NCBI GenBank assembly: GCA_029252555.1
Contig: JAQXBF010000003.1
Span: forward strand, 35,185-99,184
From: Porticoccaceae bacterium
GTDB taxonomy: Bacteria; Pseudomonadota; Gammaproteobacteria; Pseudomonadales; Porticoccaceae
Direction: 5' to 3'
Length of the DNA stretch: 64,000 nucleotides
The notes below the pieces were generated by a model. It made no database searches. It was given only the letters and a program-made list of their open reading frames with translations, and had not been told where the DNA came from. Shown here piece after piece: positions 37,475-47,723 of the stretch. Position numbers and translations under genes: made by a program. Positions within the stretch are counted from its first letter, which is position 1. Each line of letters begins with the position of its first letter.

Positions 37475-37933
37475 TTATTGAGCCATATCCTTTAGCCCTT
37501 TAAGGGCATGAACTTTTACAGCGGTTGTCGCCAGCTTGGCTTTGAAGCTGGTCATCTTGCCCGTGAATGGGTTGATGCCTTTGCGAGCCTTTTTGGCAGG
37601 CCGCTTAACCGTAGTCACTTTTATTAAACCGGCCAGAACAAATTCGCCCACTGATCGTTTTTTGACATGACGTTCAACCAGGACAGCTAGATCGTCGAGC
37701 ACTATGCCTGACTGTTTGCGGCTTAAGCCAGAGTTAATGGCCAGTTCATTGATGATATCGGTTTTACTGTAGCGCTCTCTGATTGCAGTCAATTTACGAG
37801 CTGGCGTTGCAGCTTGCTTTTTGGGGGCAGTTTTTTTCTTCTCTACAGATGATTTCTTCGCCACAGCTTTTTTTGCCGTCGCTTTTTTCTTTGCGGGGAG
37901 TTTCTTTTTCGCAGTACCTTTTTTTACAGCCAT
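37475..37933 (-). CDS. HU/IHF-family histone-like protein with a Lys/Ala-rich N-terminal tail
   Basis: A 152-residue protein. The first 50 residues are built of A-K-K and similar repeats, resembling the disordered tail of AlgP or eukaryotic H1. Residues about 55-152 form a divergent HU-like DNA-binding domain (Y-S-K-T-D-I-I-N-E-L-A, V-G-E-F-V-L-A-G-L-I-K, R-K-G-I-N-P-F-T-G). It probably binds DNA non-specifically and compacts it. ATG 37933 is preceded by AAGGAG at ideal spacing. The longer frame adds unlikely sequence. Confidence 0.88.
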   Translation of the reverse strand: MAVKKGTAKKKLPAKKKATAKKAVAKKSSVEKKKTAPKKQAATPARKLTAIRERYSKTDIINELAINSGLSRKQSGIVLDDLAVLVERHVKKRSVGEFVLAGLIKVTTVKRPAKKARKGINPFTGKMTSFKAKLATTAVKVHALKGLKDMAQ

Positions 37934-38130
37934 TGTATGCTCCTTTGTGATATTGGTTATCCGATTAAAACCAACCCTGTGGTAGCTCAGGTACCGTGAA
38001 CAGGGCCTCGACATTATTTATAGCTGCTGAATTCCGGTTGTGCCATATATACAGGCTTTTTTTAGGGATTTTTTACCTATGAGACGTTTAATCAGGGCTT
38101 TTAAGCATTCGCCAGACGCGTTGGCTGATG

Positions 38131-38136
38131 TATAAT
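38131..38136 (+). promoter_or_regulatory. Candidate -10 box upstream of fmdB-aspS-yebC
   Basis: A perfect TATAAT lies 62 bases before the fmdB start. The -35 position 17 bases upstream holds TTCGCC, a poor match, so promoter strength is uncertain. Confidence 0.45.
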
Positions 38137-38197
38137 GCTGCGCAATTTTCAATTGCCATGCTTGTTTCTCTAAGCTTGGGGAAAGGACATTAAAATA

Positions 38198-38443
38198 ATG
38201 CCAATTTACGAGTATCGCTGCGGCGCCTGTGAGCATGAGTTCGAGGCATTGCAAAAAATGAGCGACTATGCACTCAGTGTTTGCCCAAACTGTGGAAAGC
38301 CAGACCTGAAGAAGCTTATCTCAGCGTCGGGCTTCCGCCTTAGTGGCAGCGGCTGGTACGAGACCGACTTTAAAAGCGGCAACAAGAAGAATATTAGTGG
38401 GGAACAGAATTCTGCTGGCGGCAAAACTGCGTCAGCGGACTAA
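38198..38443 (+). CDS. FmdB family zinc ribbon protein
   Basis: An 81-residue protein beginning M-P-I-Y-E-Y-R-C-G-A-C-E-H, with a second C-P-N-C pair. It is a CxxC-CxxC zinc ribbon of the FmdB regulatory-protein family. It stands directly upstream of aspS, as is common in gammaproteobacteria. The C-terminal half is low-complexity and polar. Function is not established. Confidence 0.92.
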   Translation: MPIYEYRCGACEHEFEALQKMSDYALSVCPNCGKPDLKKLISASGFRLSGSGWYETDFKSGNKKNISGEQNSAGGKTASAD

Positions 38444-38498
38444 AACTAAATGCTGTCGCCGAATAGCGCCAATTGATTAACCTGGGAATAAATGACCG

Positions 38499-40280
38499 AT
38501 GTATCGAACAACCTATTGTGGACTAGTTAGAAGCGCTCATATTGACGAGGAGATTACCATCTGTGGCTGGGTTGACCGTCGCCGCGACCACGGCGGTGTT
38601 ATTTTTCTAGACCTTCGTGACCGTGAAGGCATTGTTCAGGTGGTGTTCGATCCGGACGCAGGAGACTTTTTTGCTCAAGCAGACAAGGTTCGTTCTGAAT
38701 ATGTTTTGAAAGTGACCGGCAAGGTCAGGGCACGAAGTGAGGCTACTGTTAATGCCAATATGGGCACCGGCGAAATCGAAGTTTATGGCACCCACTTGGA
38801 AATTCTTAATGCCGCGGTAACACCGCCGTTTCAATTAGATGATCATGTAACAGTGGGCGAAGATGTACGTCTTAAGCACCGCTATATGGATTTACGTCGC
38901 AACGAAATGCAAAACAGCCTGCGGTTCCGTTCCAAGATCACCTCGTCTATTCGCAACTATTTAGTGGATCATGGCTTCCTCGATATCGAGACACCTATTA
39001 TGACTCGAGCGACGCCAGAAGGCGCTCGTGACTATCTGATTCCCTCGCGCACGCATCCGGGGCAGTTCTTTGCCATGCCTCAGTCACCCCAGCTATTTAA
39101 GCAGTTGTTAATGGTGGCCGGTTTCGATCGCTATTATCAGATTGCCAAATGTTTCCGCGATGAAGATTTGCGTGCCGACCGTCAGCCAGAATTTACCCAG
39201 ATTGATATAGAGGCCTCTTTTATTGATGAAGAGGACATTATGTCAATCACCGAGACCATGATTCGCGGTATTTTCTCTGAGCATATGAATATTGAGTTTG
39301 ATGCGTTTCCGCGCATGACCTATGCCGATGCCATGGATAAATATGGTTCAGATAAACCAGATTTACGCATACCTCTTGAACTGGTTGAAGTGAAAGACCT
39401 GCTCAAGGATATTGAGTTTAAAGTGTTTGCCGGCCCAGCTAATGACCCTACCTGTCGCGTTACCGCGCTTAAGGTAGATGGCGGTGCTGAAATTTCTCGC
39501 AAACAGATTGACGACTACACCAAGTTTGTCAGTATCTATGGCGCTAAAGGTTTGGCCTGGATTAAGGTCAATGCTATCGAGACTGGTATAGAAGGGCTGC
39601 AGTCACCGATTATTAAATTTCTCGGCGACGATGTGACCATGAATATTATGCAACGTCTGGATGCAAAGAATGGCGATATTGTGTTCTTTGGTGCCGGCAA
39701 AGCCAATGTGGTTTCCGAAGCTCTGGGCGCACTGCGCTGCAAAGTGGGCGAAGATCTAAACCTTTACACCTGTGATTGGGCGCCAATGTGGGTTATCGAC
39801 TTCCCCATGTTTGAAACCACCGACAATGGTTCATTAACACCGTTACACCACCCGTTTACCGCACCATCTTGCTCGGTTGAAAAGCTGCAGGCCGACCCTG
39901 CCAGTGCGCTGTCCCGCGCCTACGATATGGTGCTGAACGGCTGTGAGTTAGGAGGCGGTTCAATTCGTATTCACGATCAATCTATGCAGGAAGTTGTTTT
40001 TGATGTGCTGGGTATAGGTGAAGAAGAGCAGCGAGAAAAGTTTGGCTTCTTATTAGATGCCCTGAAGCACGGTGCGCCACCTCATGGTGGGTTGGCCTTT
40101 GGTCTCGACCGTCTGATTATGCTGATGGTGGGTGCAGATAGTATTCGCGACGTGATTGCCTTCCCGAAAACTCAGTCAGCGGCCTGTTTACTAACAGATG
40201 CCCCGGGCACAGTAGAGGCAGCGCAGCTGCGTGACTTAAACATTAAGCTGCGGGTAAAGGAAGAAAAAGTCTCAAGTTAG
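38499..40280 (+). CDS. aspS: Aspartate-tRNA ligase
   Basis: A 593-residue class IIb synthetase. An N-terminal OB-fold anticodon-binding domain (about 1-110) precedes the catalytic core. Motif 2 appears as [14 protein letters not shown] and motif 3 as G-L-A-F-G-L-D-R-L. The bacterial GAD insertion (about 280-420) is present. Length is typical (E. coli 590). Whether it also charges tRNA-Asn cannot be told. Confidence 0.96.
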   Translation: MYRTTYCGLVRSAHIDEEITICGWVDRRRDHGGVIFLDLRDREGIVQVVFDPDAGDFFAQADKVRSEYVLKVTGKVRARSEATVNANMGTGEIEVYGTHLEILNAAVTPPFQLDDHVTVGEDVRLKHRYMDLRRNEMQNSLRFRSKITSSIRNYLVDHGFLDIETPIMTRATPEGARDYLIPSRTHPGQFFAMPQSPQLFKQLLMVAGFDRYYQIAKCFRDEDLRADRQPEFTQIDIEASFIDEEDIMSITETMIRGIFSEHMNIEFDAFPRMTYADAMDKYGSDKPDLRIPLELVEVKDLLKDIEFKVFAGPANDPTCRVTALKVDGGAEISRKQIDDYTKFVSIYGAKGLAWIKVNAIETGIEGLQSPIIKFLGDDVTMNIMQRLDAKNGDIVFFGAGKANVVSEALGALRCKVGEDLNLYTCDWAPMWVIDFPMFETTDNGSLTPLHHPFTAPSCSVEKLQADPASALSRAYDMVLNGCELGGGSIRIHDQSMQEVVFDVLGIGEEEQREKFGFLLDALKHGAPPHGGLAFGLDRLIMLMVGADSIRDVIAFPKTQSAACLLTDAPGTVEAAQLRDLNIKLRVKEEKVSS

Positions 40281-40309
40281 CACCAGATAATTAGCAAAGG
40301 GGGTTTTTG

Positions 40310-41056
40310 ATGGCAGGTCATAGTAAATGGGCCAATATTAAACATCGCAAAGCGGCGCAGGATGCAAAGCGCGGTAAGATTTTTACCAAGCTGATTCGCG
40401 AATTAGTGGTAGCGGCAAAGGCCGGAGGCCCAAACCTGGACGACAACCCTAGGCTTCGGGCAGCAGTAGACAAAGCACTGAGCGCCAATATGAAGCGCGA
40501 TACAGTGGATAAAGCCATTGTTCGCGGCGCTGGGGCTGGTGAAGGCGAGAATTATGACGAGCTTACCTACGAAGGCTATGCCCCTGGAGGTGTCGCAGTA
40601 CTCGTTGAATGTATGACTGACAACCGCAACCGCACTGTAGGTGATGTGCGGCATGGCTTTGCCAAGCGCGGTGGTAATCTGGGTACTGATGGCTCGGTTG
40701 CCTACTTGTTCAAGCGCGTTGGGCAGATTAGTTATGAGCCCGGTGTTGATGAGGAACTGTTAATGGATGCCGCCCTTGAGGCTGGTGCCGAAGATATAAA
40801 GTCTCATGATGACGGGTCTGTGGATGTCGAGACCAGCTTTGAAGACTTTATAAATGTTAAATATGCACTGGTTGCTGCAGGTCTAGAGCCCGTGCATGCA
40901 GAAGTAACAATGGTTGCAGATATTACCATTCCGATGGATAAAGACGGGGCGGAAAAGTTATTGGATATGATTGATGGCTTAGAAGATTTGGATGATGTGC
41001 AGAACGTGTATACCAATGCAGAGATTCCCGATGAGGTAATGGAAGAGCTTGGCTGA
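40310..41056 (+). CDS. yebC: YebC/PmpR family protein
   Basis: A 248-residue YebC protein with the invariant start [14 protein letters not shown]. Members act as DNA-binding regulators (PmpR) or translation factors that help ribosomes at proline stretches. It sits between aspS and ruvC, the standard gammaproteobacterial order. The ATG at 40310 is the family start. Confidence 0.95.
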   Translation: MAGHSKWANIKHRKAAQDAKRGKIFTKLIRELVVAAKAGGPNLDDNPRLRAAVDKALSANMKRDTVDKAIVRGAGAGEGENYDELTYEGYAPGGVAVLVECMTDNRNRTVGDVRHGFAKRGGNLGTDGSVAYLFKRVGQISYEPGVDEELLMDAALEAGAEDIKSHDDGSVDVETSFEDFINVKYALVAAGLEPVHAEVTMVADITIPMDKDGAEKLLDMIDGLEDLDDVQNVYTNAEIPDEVMEELG

Positions 41057-41142
41057 TCAATAACTCGGCCAGTCCGTTGCCCCTGTTGTAAAATGTTAAA
41101 ACCCTAAACTCAAACGAGTAATCACTATAAGAGGTAATTCCG

Positions 41143-41718
41143 ATGAAAGTTATAAAGAAGACAAAAGAATATGTTGTTTACCAGAAGGCCAGTGGCCGTT
41201 ACGCGGTAAAGGACGCTAATAAAAACTGGGTTAATGCAGATGAGAAAGTAAAGATTCTGCTGGCCGAAGGCCTTATTAAAGCTGTAATGCCCGCTGCTCC
41301 AGTAGTTGAAGAAGTCCCTGTTGAAGAAGCCCCTGCGGCGGAAGTTGCAGAAGAGACTCCTGTAGCGGAAGAAGCGCCTGCAGAAGCACCAGCAGCTGAA
41401 GCCGCTCCAGAAGTACCGGCAGAAGAAGCGCCTGTTGCTGAAGAAGCCCCTGCAGCCGAAGAAGCCCCTGTAGCTGAGGAAGCTCCAGCGGCAGAAGAAG
41501 TACCAGCAGTGGAAGAAGCGCCTGCGGCAGAAGAAGCGCCTGCGGCCGAGGAAGCGGCGGCGGCCAAAGAAAAGCCAAAAGCTAAAGCTGCGCCAAAAGC
41601 AAAAGCCAAGGCAGCACCTAAAGCCAAAGCTGCACCAAAAGCCAAAGTGGCACCAAAGGCTAAGGCAAAGGCAAAAGCTGCACCAAAAGCCAAAGCTGAG
41701 CCAAAAGCAGAAGACTAA
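41143..41718 (+). CDS. Low-complexity protein with acidic then basic repeat blocks
   Basis: A 191-residue protein with three parts. Residues 1-48 are a compact folded-looking segment (V-I-K-K-T-K-E-Y-V-V-Y-Q-K, W-V-N-A-D-E-K). Residues about 50-138 are an acidic Ala/Glu/Pro repeat region (A-P-V-A-E-E and A-P-A-A-E-E units). Residues about 139-191 are a basic Lys/Ala/Pro repeat region (K-A-A-P-K-A-K). A good ribosome site (AGAGG) precedes it and a strong terminator follows, so it is a single-gene unit. I do not recognise the family. Confidence 0.85.
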   Translation: MKVIKKTKEYVVYQKASGRYAVKDANKNWVNADEKVKILLAEGLIKAVMPAAPVVEEVPVEEAPAAEVAEETPVAEEAPAEAPAAEAAPEVPAEEAPVAEEAPAAEEAPVAEEAPAAEEVPAVEEAPAAEEAPAAEEAAAAKEKPKAKAAPKAKAKAAPKAKAAPKAKVAPKAKAKAKAAPKAKAEPKAED

Positions 41719-41751
41719 GGCCGTTTACGGTACCTTGACTCTGTGCTTCAT

Positions 41752-41787
41752 AAAAAGCCCTCTGAATAGTCTTCAGGGGGCTTTTTT
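41752..41787 (+). terminator. Intrinsic terminator after the block-charged protein gene
   Basis: AAAAAGCCC followed by CTGAA pairs with CTTCAG and GGGGCTTTTTT around a short loop, ending in a T run at 41782-41787. It separates this gene from ruvC. Confidence 0.85.
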
Positions 41788-41849
41788 AATAGTTGACTGA
41801 TTGCTGTCCGGTTGCAACACTCTGCCACTACTTAACCACAAGTATCTTC

Positions 41850-42374
41850 ATGACTCGAATAATTGGCATAGACCCAGGTTCAAGGCGCACCGGCTACGGC
41901 GTGATTGATGTTATGGGCAGTAAAATCAGCTATGTTACCAGTGGCATTATCCGTTTGCCCGAGGGCTCGCTTCCCGAGCGTTTAAAAATTATCTTTGACG
42001 GAGTCAGCCAAATTATCGGTGAATATCGGCCTCAACAAATGGGTATTGAAGAAGTATTTGTCGCCGCTAATGCCGGTTCTGCATTAAAGCTGGGGCAGGC
42101 CCGAGGCGCAGCTATTGTAGCGGGGGCACATGCCCAGCTTCCCGTAGGTGAGTACTCTGCACGCAGTGTGAAGAAATCTGTCGTGGGCACAGGCGCAGCT
42201 GATAAGACTCAAGTGCAGATGATGATTGTACAGCTGCTTAAACTGTCTGAGTCGCCCGCAGAAGACGCGGCCGATGCGCTGGCAGTGGCTATATGCCATG
42301 CCCACAGTATGCGCACCACCGCAGCGCTGGCTGGTTCTGGTGTAAAAGGCTATGCTCGCGGCAGGCTTAAATAG
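41850..42374 (+). CDS. ruvC: Holliday junction endonuclease RuvC
   Basis: A 174-residue RNase H-fold nuclease. The catalytic residues are seen in I-I-G-I-D-P-G-S (Asp7), I-E-E-V-F (Glu) and the C-terminal [11 protein letters not shown] acidic pair. It cuts Holliday junctions after RuvAB migration. ATG 41850 gives the family N-terminus. The longer frame overlaps the upstream terminator and is discounted. Confidence 0.95.
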   Translation: MTRIIGIDPGSRRTGYGVIDVMGSKISYVTSGIIRLPEGSLPERLKIIFDGVSQIIGEYRPQQMGIEEVFVAANAGSALKLGQARGAAIVAGAHAQLPVGEYSARSVKKSVVGTGAADKTQVQMMIVQLLKLSESPAEDAADALAVAICHAHSMRTTAALAGSGVKGYARGRLK

Positions 42375-42398
42375 AAAGTAAACGGTAATAGAGAAATT

Positions 42399-42998
42399 AT
42401 GATTGGACGACTTCAAGGCACGGTAATAGACAAACAGGCCCCAGATTTACTGCTGGATGTGCAGGGGGTGGGCTACGAAGTGTTGGTTTCTCTGAGCACT
42501 TTTTTTGCGGTACCAAATATAGGTGATTCCGTGACCCTGCACACCCATTTTGTGGTGCGCGACGATGCCCAGCTGCTGTTTGGTTTTTCAGAGCTCGCCG
42601 AGCGAGCGTTATTTCGTCATCTGATCAAAGTTAATGGAGTAGGCCCAAAAATGGCTCTGGCTATTCTCTCCGGAATGTCTGCCCAAGAATTTGCTCAGTG
42701 TGTGCACAATAATGATGTCGCCACATTGGTGAAGTTGCCAGGAGTTGGCAAAAAGACAGCTGAGCGTCTGGTGATTGAGATGCGTGACCGGGTAGGAGAT
42801 ATTGATGCCACTTCCACTGGCCCAATATCTGTTACCAGCAAACAGCCAGATATTGCCGACGAGGCAGAGAGTGCGCTTATCGCTTTGGGCTACAAACCTC
42901 AGGATGCGGCCAAGATGGTTAGCCGAGCAGTTTCCCACGATAACTCTAGCGCCGAACAGCTGATCAGGGCTGCACTCAAGAGCATGGTGTCGAAATAG
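42399..42998 (+). CDS. ruvA: Holliday junction branch migration protein RuvA
   Basis: A 199-residue RuvA. It has an N-terminal OB fold (M-I-G-R-L-Q-G-T-V), two helix-hairpin-helix motifs (V-N-G-V-G-P-K-M-A and [12 protein letters not shown]), and a C-terminal domain III that regulates RuvB. The tetramer holds the junction. It lies 24 bases after ruvC. Confidence 0.96.
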   Translation: MIGRLQGTVIDKQAPDLLLDVQGVGYEVLVSLSTFFAVPNIGDSVTLHTHFVVRDDAQLLFGFSELAERALFRHLIKVNGVGPKMALAILSGMSAQEFAQCVHNNDVATLVKLPGVGKKTAERLVIEMRDRVGDIDATSTGPISVTSKQPDIADEAESALIALGYKPQDAAKMVSRAVSHDNSSAEQLIRAALKSMVSK

Positions 42999-43068
42999 CA
43001 AGGCAGTAAGCTAGTGTAAATTTAAGGTCATCAAGGTATGCTTACAGGCAAATTTGAGATGGCGCCCA

Positions 43069-44106
43069 ATGATAGAACCTGATCGACTTATTTCCGCCGA
43101 TATTTCCGTTAGCGAAGAGCGTTTTGACCGCGCTCTGCGGCCCACCGCACTCGCCGAATATATGGGCCAGCCCGCGGTTAAAGAGCAGCTGCAGATATTT
43201 ATCGAAGCCGCCCGCAAGCGCGTCGAACCCCTAGATCACACCTTGGTATTTGGCCCTCCAGGCTTGGGTAAAACCACGCTGGCCCATATTATTGCCAACG
43301 AAATGCAAGTCGATTTAAAAACCACTTCCGGGCCAGTGCTTGAGAAAGCGGGGGATCTGGCTGCTCTGCTGACCAATCTGGAAGCAGGAGATGTGCTGTT
43401 TATAGATGAAATCCATCGCCTTAGTCCAGTGGTGGAGGAAATTCTCTACCCCGCCCTGGAGGACTATCAGCTCGATATTGTTATTGGTGAAGGCCCTGCC
43501 GCCAGATCTATCAAGTTAGATTTACCGCCTTTTACTCTGGTGGGCGCGACCACCAGAGCAGGCCTATTAACCTCACCATTGCGGGATCGCTTTGGCATAG
43601 TTCAGCGTTTGGAGTTTTATTCCGTCGATGATCTCACCAGCATTGTGTTGCGCGCCGGAGATATTCTTGAGGTGCCGGTGGATAATAGCGGCGCAAGTGA
43701 AATTGCCCGTCGCTCCAGAGGTACGCCCAGAATCGCCAATCGTCTGCTGAGACGGGTGCGTGACTACGCCGAAGTTAAAGGCGATGGTTCCGTGACCAAA
43801 GCAATAGCCGACGCGGCACTGAATATGCTTAAGGTAGATGAGAGTGGTTTCGACCACCTGGACCGCCGCTTGCTACTGACCCTGATGGAAAAGTTTGATG
43901 GTGGCCCAGTGGGAGTAGACAGCCTTGCAGCAGCTCTGAGCGAAGAGCGGGGTACTATTGAAGATGTACTGGAACCCTACCTGATTCAGCAGGGCTACCT
44001 AATGCGCACCTCCAGAGGGCGCTTGGCGACTCGCATGGCCTTTGAACATTTTGGTTTAAAGAGCCCCAAGCGCATTCAGGACCAGATGGATATTCTGGAT
44101 GACTGA
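43069..44106 (+). CDS. ruvB: Holliday junction branch migration helicase RuvB
   Basis: A 345-residue AAA+ motor. Walker A is G-P-P-G-L-G-K-T-T, Walker B is F-I-D-E-I-H-R-L, and a C-terminal winged helix ends the protein. ATG 43069 matches the standard M-I-E-x-D-R-L-I start. The frame opens 15 bases earlier with a TTG. The last eight bases overlap ybgC. Confidence 0.96.
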   Translation: MIEPDRLISADISVSEERFDRALRPTALAEYMGQPAVKEQLQIFIEAARKRVEPLDHTLVFGPPGLGKTTLAHIIANEMQVDLKTTSGPVLEKAGDLAALLTNLEAGDVLFIDEIHRLSPVVEEILYPALEDYQLDIVIGEGPAARSIKLDLPPFTLVGATTRAGLLTSPLRDRFGIVQRLEFYSVDDLTSIVLRAGDILEVPVDNSGASEIARRSRGTPRIANRLLRRVRDYAEVKGDGSVTKAIADAALNMLKVDESGFDHLDRRLLLTLMEKFDGGPVGVDSLAAALSEERGTIEDVLEPYLIQQGYLMRTSRGRLATRMAFEHFGLKSPKRIQDQMDILDD

Positions 44107-44500
44107 TTATAGTCTGCCGATCCGTGTTTACGTTGAAGATACCGACGCAGGTGGCATTGTGTTCTACGCCAACTATCTAAAATATATGGAGCGGGCGCGC
44201 ACAGAGCTTATGCGTAGTCTAGGCTATGACAAACCGGCACTGTTTGGCGGCCTGCAATTTGTGGTTCGCAGCGTAGATTTGCTCTATCACATACCGGCAG
44301 TGCTTGATGATGAAATTCAGGTGACTGCCAAATTTGAAAAGGTCTCCCGTGTCACTTTTACCATGAGTCAGCAGGTGTTTCGCGGCGATCAATTATTAGT
44401 AGAGGGCTCGATCAAAGTGGCCTGCGTCGACTTAGCTAACAAGCGGCCCTGCGGCATACCAAAACCTATGTTTGAAACCTTAAAAAGCCATGTTGGCTAA
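44099..44500 (+). CDS. ybgC: Tol-Pal-associated acyl-CoA thioesterase YbgC
   Basis: A 133-residue hotdog-fold thioesterase with the motif [16 protein letters not shown], whose Asp is catalytic. YbgC hydrolyses acyl-CoA/ACP thioesters and associates with phospholipid synthesis enzymes. It starts inside the ruvB stop and heads the Tol-Pal operon. Confidence 0.95.
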   Translation: MTDYSLPIRVYVEDTDAGGIVFYANYLKYMERARTELMRSLGYDKPALFGGLQFVVRSVDLLYHIPAVLDDEIQVTAKFEKVSRVTFTMSQQVFRGDQLLVEGSIKVACVDLANKRPCGIPKPMFETLKSHVG

Positions 44501-44515
44501 ACTGGAGTTTATGCG

Positions 44516-45205
44516 GTGAACGAAGAAAACTTATCAATACTATCGCTTATGATTAATGCGAGTCTGTTAGTGCAGGCGGTGATGGGCATACTATTTATTG
44601 CCTCAGTGCTATCTTGGATCATGATTATTCAGCGCGGCTTATTTTTGGGGGTTGCCGAGCGCAGTTTTCGTGAATTTGAGGATACTTTTTGGTCTGGGGT
44701 TGACCTGAATAAGCTCTATCAGGAGCTGACAGACAGAGCTCTGCAGAGCGGTGCTGTGGATGGTATTGAGAATGTTTTCCGTGCAGGCTTTCGTGAATTT
44801 AATCGCCTGGCCCAGACCGATAAAGCAGACCCAGATGCAGTAATGGAAGGCACAGATCGCGCTATGCGTGTGGCCCTGAGCCGCGAAGACGAAAAACTCA
44901 GCGCCAACTTACCTTTCTTGGCCAGCGTAGCCTCAGTAAGCCCCTATATAGGCCTTTTTGGCACAGTTTGGGGCATTATGAACTCATTTCGTGGTCTGGC
45001 CATGGTGCAGCAGGCAACCTTGGCGACCGTAGCGCCAGGCATCTCTGAGGCACTAATTGCTACGGCTATGGGCCTATTTGCCGCGATACCAGCGGTGATT
45101 GCCTACAATCGCTATGCGGCCAAGGTAGAGGCAATCAATGCCAACTACGAGACTTTCTCCGAGGAGTTCTCAAGCATCCTGCACCGTCAGGTTCATTCAC
45201 GGTAA
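44516..45205 (+). CDS. tolQ: Tol-Pal system proton channel protein TolQ
   Basis: A 229-residue ExbB/TolQ protein with three membrane spans (about 15-37, 135-158 and 170-192). The conserved segment S-P-Y-I-G-L-F-G-T-V-W-G-I-M is present. With TolR it forms a proton-driven motor at the cell division site. The start is GTG with GGAG 9 bases upstream. Confidence 0.96.
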   Translation: MNEENLSILSLMINASLLVQAVMGILFIASVLSWIMIIQRGLFLGVAERSFREFEDTFWSGVDLNKLYQELTDRALQSGAVDGIENVFRAGFREFNRLAQTDKADPDAVMEGTDRAMRVALSREDEKLSANLPFLASVASVSPYIGLFGTVWGIMNSFRGLAMVQQATLATVAPGISEALIATAMGLFAAIPAVIAYNRYAAKVEAINANYETFSEEFSSILHRQVHSR

Positions 45206-45225
45206 CTCAGCTTGAGGCATAAGAT

Positions 45226-45648
45226 GTGAAGCATAAAAAACCGAAACGCAAGCTAGTGGCTGAGATCAATGTAGTGCCTTACATTGATGTAACGCTGGTG
45301 TTGCTAGTGGTATTTATGATTACCGCGCCGCTGCTGATGCAGGGTGTAAAAGTCGAGTTGCCCGATGCTAATTCGGCACCGATGGACACCAAGGATCAAG
45401 AGCCCTTTATTGTTTCAATCAAAGCGGACGGTAGCTATTGGATCGATGTAAAAGGTAATAATAAAACCGAGACTCTAGCAGTAATTAAAGACCGAGTTTC
45501 AAAGGTACTGCGGCAGAAGCCGGCAACACCCATCTTGGTGTGGGGCGATAGTGCCGTTGATTATGGTTCAGTGGTTAACCTAATGAGCGAATTGCAACTA
45601 GCGGGAGCGCCTTCAGTAGGTTTGGTGACGGAGCCACCCAGAAAATAG
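45226..45648 (+). CDS. tolR: Tol-Pal system protein TolR
   Basis: A 140-residue ExbD/TolR protein. One membrane span (about 18-38) contains the essential Asp in Y-I-D-V-T-L-V-L-L. A periplasmic domain follows. It starts with GTG. It pairs with TolQ in the motor and energises TolA. Confidence 0.95.
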   Translation: MKHKKPKRKLVAEINVVPYIDVTLVLLVVFMITAPLLMQGVKVELPDANSAPMDTKDQEPFIVSIKADGSYWIDVKGNNKTETLAVIKDRVSKVLRQKPATPILVWGDSAVDYGSVVNLMSELQLAGAPSVGLVTEPPRK

Positions 45649-45649
45649 C

Positions 45650-46375
45650 ATGAGAAATGTTACCAGTTACTCAACCGGCGCGCTGCTTAGTATTGTTCTC
45701 CATGTGGGGGTGGTTGCTGCGCTGCTGATGAAATGGGAGTCCGACAGCAAAAAAGTCATTATTCAGCCCCAGTATACTGAGGCTAAACTGGTTGAGTTGG
45801 CACCAAAGAAAAAGCTCGTCGTTAAAAAGCCTGCTGCCAAGAAGCCCTTAGACAGGAATAAGAAAAAACGCGAGCACGGCAAAGGCCGCGCGGCAGAAAA
45901 GAGAAAGGCCGAGGCTAAGCGCCTGGATGCGCTGAAAGAAAAGCAACGTTTAGACAGGGAGCGCGAGAAAAAAGAACAAATGCGCCGGGCAGAGGCAGAG
46001 CGGCAGCGCATAGAGGCCGAGTTTGCAGAGACATTGGCTCAGGAACAGGCAGATATCAGTGCCCAGGAAGATGAGCAGGTAGCCAATAGTTTTATGCAGT
46101 TAATTCGTCAGCGGCTGTCAGATAACTGGAGCCGCCCACCCAGTGCCCGTCGGGATATGGAGACTCTGGTAGAAATAAGGCTGGTCCCAACCGGGCGTAT
46201 TGTCGGGGTTACGATTGTGAAATCTAGTGGTGACATTGCCTTTGACCGTTCGGTGGAGCAGGCGGCCTTTAAAGCCGAGCAGTTTGAAGAGATACAGAAG
46301 CTCGAAGCGCGACTGTTTGAAAAACATTTTCGCATTGTTAAAGTAGCGTTTAGCCCACAGGACTTAAGGCTGTAG
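45650..46375 (+). CDS. tolA: Tol-Pal system energy-transducing protein TolA
   Basis: A 241-residue protein. One N-terminal membrane anchor (about 9-26) is followed by a Lys/Arg/Glu-rich helical coiled-coil region (about 60-145) and a TonB/TolA-type C-terminal domain. It is much shorter than E. coli TolA (421 aa), mainly in the helical spacer. It spans the periplasm to reach Pal and TolB. The gene starts one base after the tolR stop. Confidence 0.92.
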   Translation: MRNVTSYSTGALLSIVLHVGVVAALLMKWESDSKKVIIQPQYTEAKLVELAPKKKLVVKKPAAKKPLDRNKKKREHGKGRAAEKRKAEAKRLDALKEKQRLDREREKKEQMRRAEAERQRIEAEFAETLAQEQADISAQEDEQVANSFMQLIRQRLSDNWSRPPSARRDMETLVEIRLVPTGRIVGVTIVKSSGDIAFDRSVEQAAFKAEQFEEIQKLEARLFEKHFRIVKVAFSPQDLRL

Positions 46376-46394
46376 CACTAATGGAGAAACCTGA

Positions 46395-47684
46395 TTGAAA
46401 AACCTATGTAGAGCATTGTCGGTAATACTTTTACTGCTGCCTGGCAGCGCCTGGTCTGAGCTAGTCATTCGAGTCACACAGGGCAATGACAAACCAACCA
46501 TTATTGCCGTGTCACCCATTGCCTTAAATGGCCTGCGGGTCAGCGAAGATATCGGCAGTATTGTCGAGGCAGACTTGCAGCGCAGCGGGCTATTCCGCAC
46601 CACACCGCGGCGAGATATGCTGGCATTCCCCTCAAAGGCAGGGGATGTTTATTACCGCGACTGGCGCATGCTTGGCACTGAGTATCTGGTTGTGGGTTCG
46701 ATGCAAGCCACCGAGGGCGGCCGCTACGAGCTGGAGTTTAGCCTGCTCAATGTAACCGCCCAAAAGACTGAGTTCAAACATACAGTACGTGGCCGAGCCA
46801 ACGAAATGCGTGATCTGGCGCATTTGGTCAGCGACAAGGTCTATCAGGAAATTACAGGCATTCCGGGTGCGTTTTCCACTCGTATTGCTTATGTCACGGC
46901 TAATAGGGTCAATGGAAAATTTATTTATCGTCTGAATGTTGCCGATGCCGACGGTGCCAGAGAAAAGCTGATGCTGGAGTCTCCGGAACCGATCATGTCG
47001 CCTTCCTGGGCACCCAATGCCAAAGAATTGGCCTATGTGTCCTTTGAGACAGGTCGGCCGGCAGTGTTTCGCCAGAACCTAGGCACAGCTAAGCGCCAGC
47101 AGCTCACAAATTTTAAGGGCTTAAACGGCGCCCCAGCCTGGTCGCCCGATGGCAAAAAACTCGCGCTGGTGCTCTCCAAAGACGGCAATCCAGAGATTTA
47201 TGTACTGGATTTAAAGAGCAACAAATTTACCCGACTAACCCGACATTTTGCCATTGATACGGAACCGACCTGGATGGCAGACGGGAAAACCCTGTTATTT
47301 ACCTCAGATAGAGGCGGAACGCCCCAGATATATAAATTAAATGTTGCCACAAGGGCCACAGAACGCCTAACATTTAGAGGTAACTACAACGCCCGTCCCA
47401 GTTTGGCTCCTGACGGTCGTACACTTGCTCTGGTACATCGAGAATCCTCAACGTTCCATATTGCGTCTTTTGACCTTAAAACGGGCCGGATGATTGAGCT
47501 AACAGAGACAAGATTAGATGAATCGCCTACTGTCGCACCTAACGGAGCTATGTTAATGTATGCGACCAAACAGGGGGATCGCGGGGTTTTAGCAGCGGTT
47601 TCGCTAGATGCTGGAGTGAGATATGTGCTTCCAGCCAAGAATGGAGATGTGCGAGAACCGGCTTGGTCGCCGTTTTTGCGCTAG
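46395..47684 (+). CDS. tolB: Tol-Pal system translocation protein TolB
   Basis: A 429-residue periplasmic protein with a signal peptide (M-K-N-L-C-R, hydrophobic run, G-S-A-W-S), an N-terminal alpha/beta domain and a six-bladed propeller with recurrent P-x-W-x-P-D-G-K units. It binds Pal. The start is TTG, supported by GGAG eight bases upstream and the signal peptide that follows. Confidence 0.95.
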   Translation: MKNLCRALSVILLLLPGSAWSELVIRVTQGNDKPTIIAVSPIALNGLRVSEDIGSIVEADLQRSGLFRTTPRRDMLAFPSKAGDVYYRDWRMLGTEYLVVGSMQATEGGRYELEFSLLNVTAQKTEFKHTVRGRANEMRDLAHLVSDKVYQEITGIPGAFSTRIAYVTANRVNGKFIYRLNVADADGAREKLMLESPEPIMSPSWAPNAKELAYVSFETGRPAVFRQNLGTAKRQQLTNFKGLNGAPAWSPDGKKLALVLSKDGNPEIYVLDLKSNKFTRLTRHFAIDTEPTWMADGKTLLFTSDRGGTPQIYKLNVATRATERLTFRGNYNARPSLAPDGRTLALVHRESSTFHIASFDLKTGRMIELTETRLDESPTVAPNGAMLMYATKQGDRGVLAAVSLDAGVRYVLPAKNGDVREPAWSPFLR

Positions 47685-47723
47685 ACGTTATCACTTTAAT
47701 ACAAGTAACTCACAGGAGTTAAT

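Noticed and set aside
38018..38254. 78-codon frame on the minus strand upstream of fmdB
   Set aside because: It overlaps the promoter region and fmdB start and has no protein-like features.
41199..41693. 164-codon Ala/Ser-rich frame antisense to the block-charged protein
   Set aside because: A by-product of the repetitive GC-rich coding sequence on the other strand.
41300..41700. Short direct repeats that might suggest a CRISPR array
   Set aside because: Units are in-frame codon repeats of variable length with no unique spacers; they encode protein repeats.
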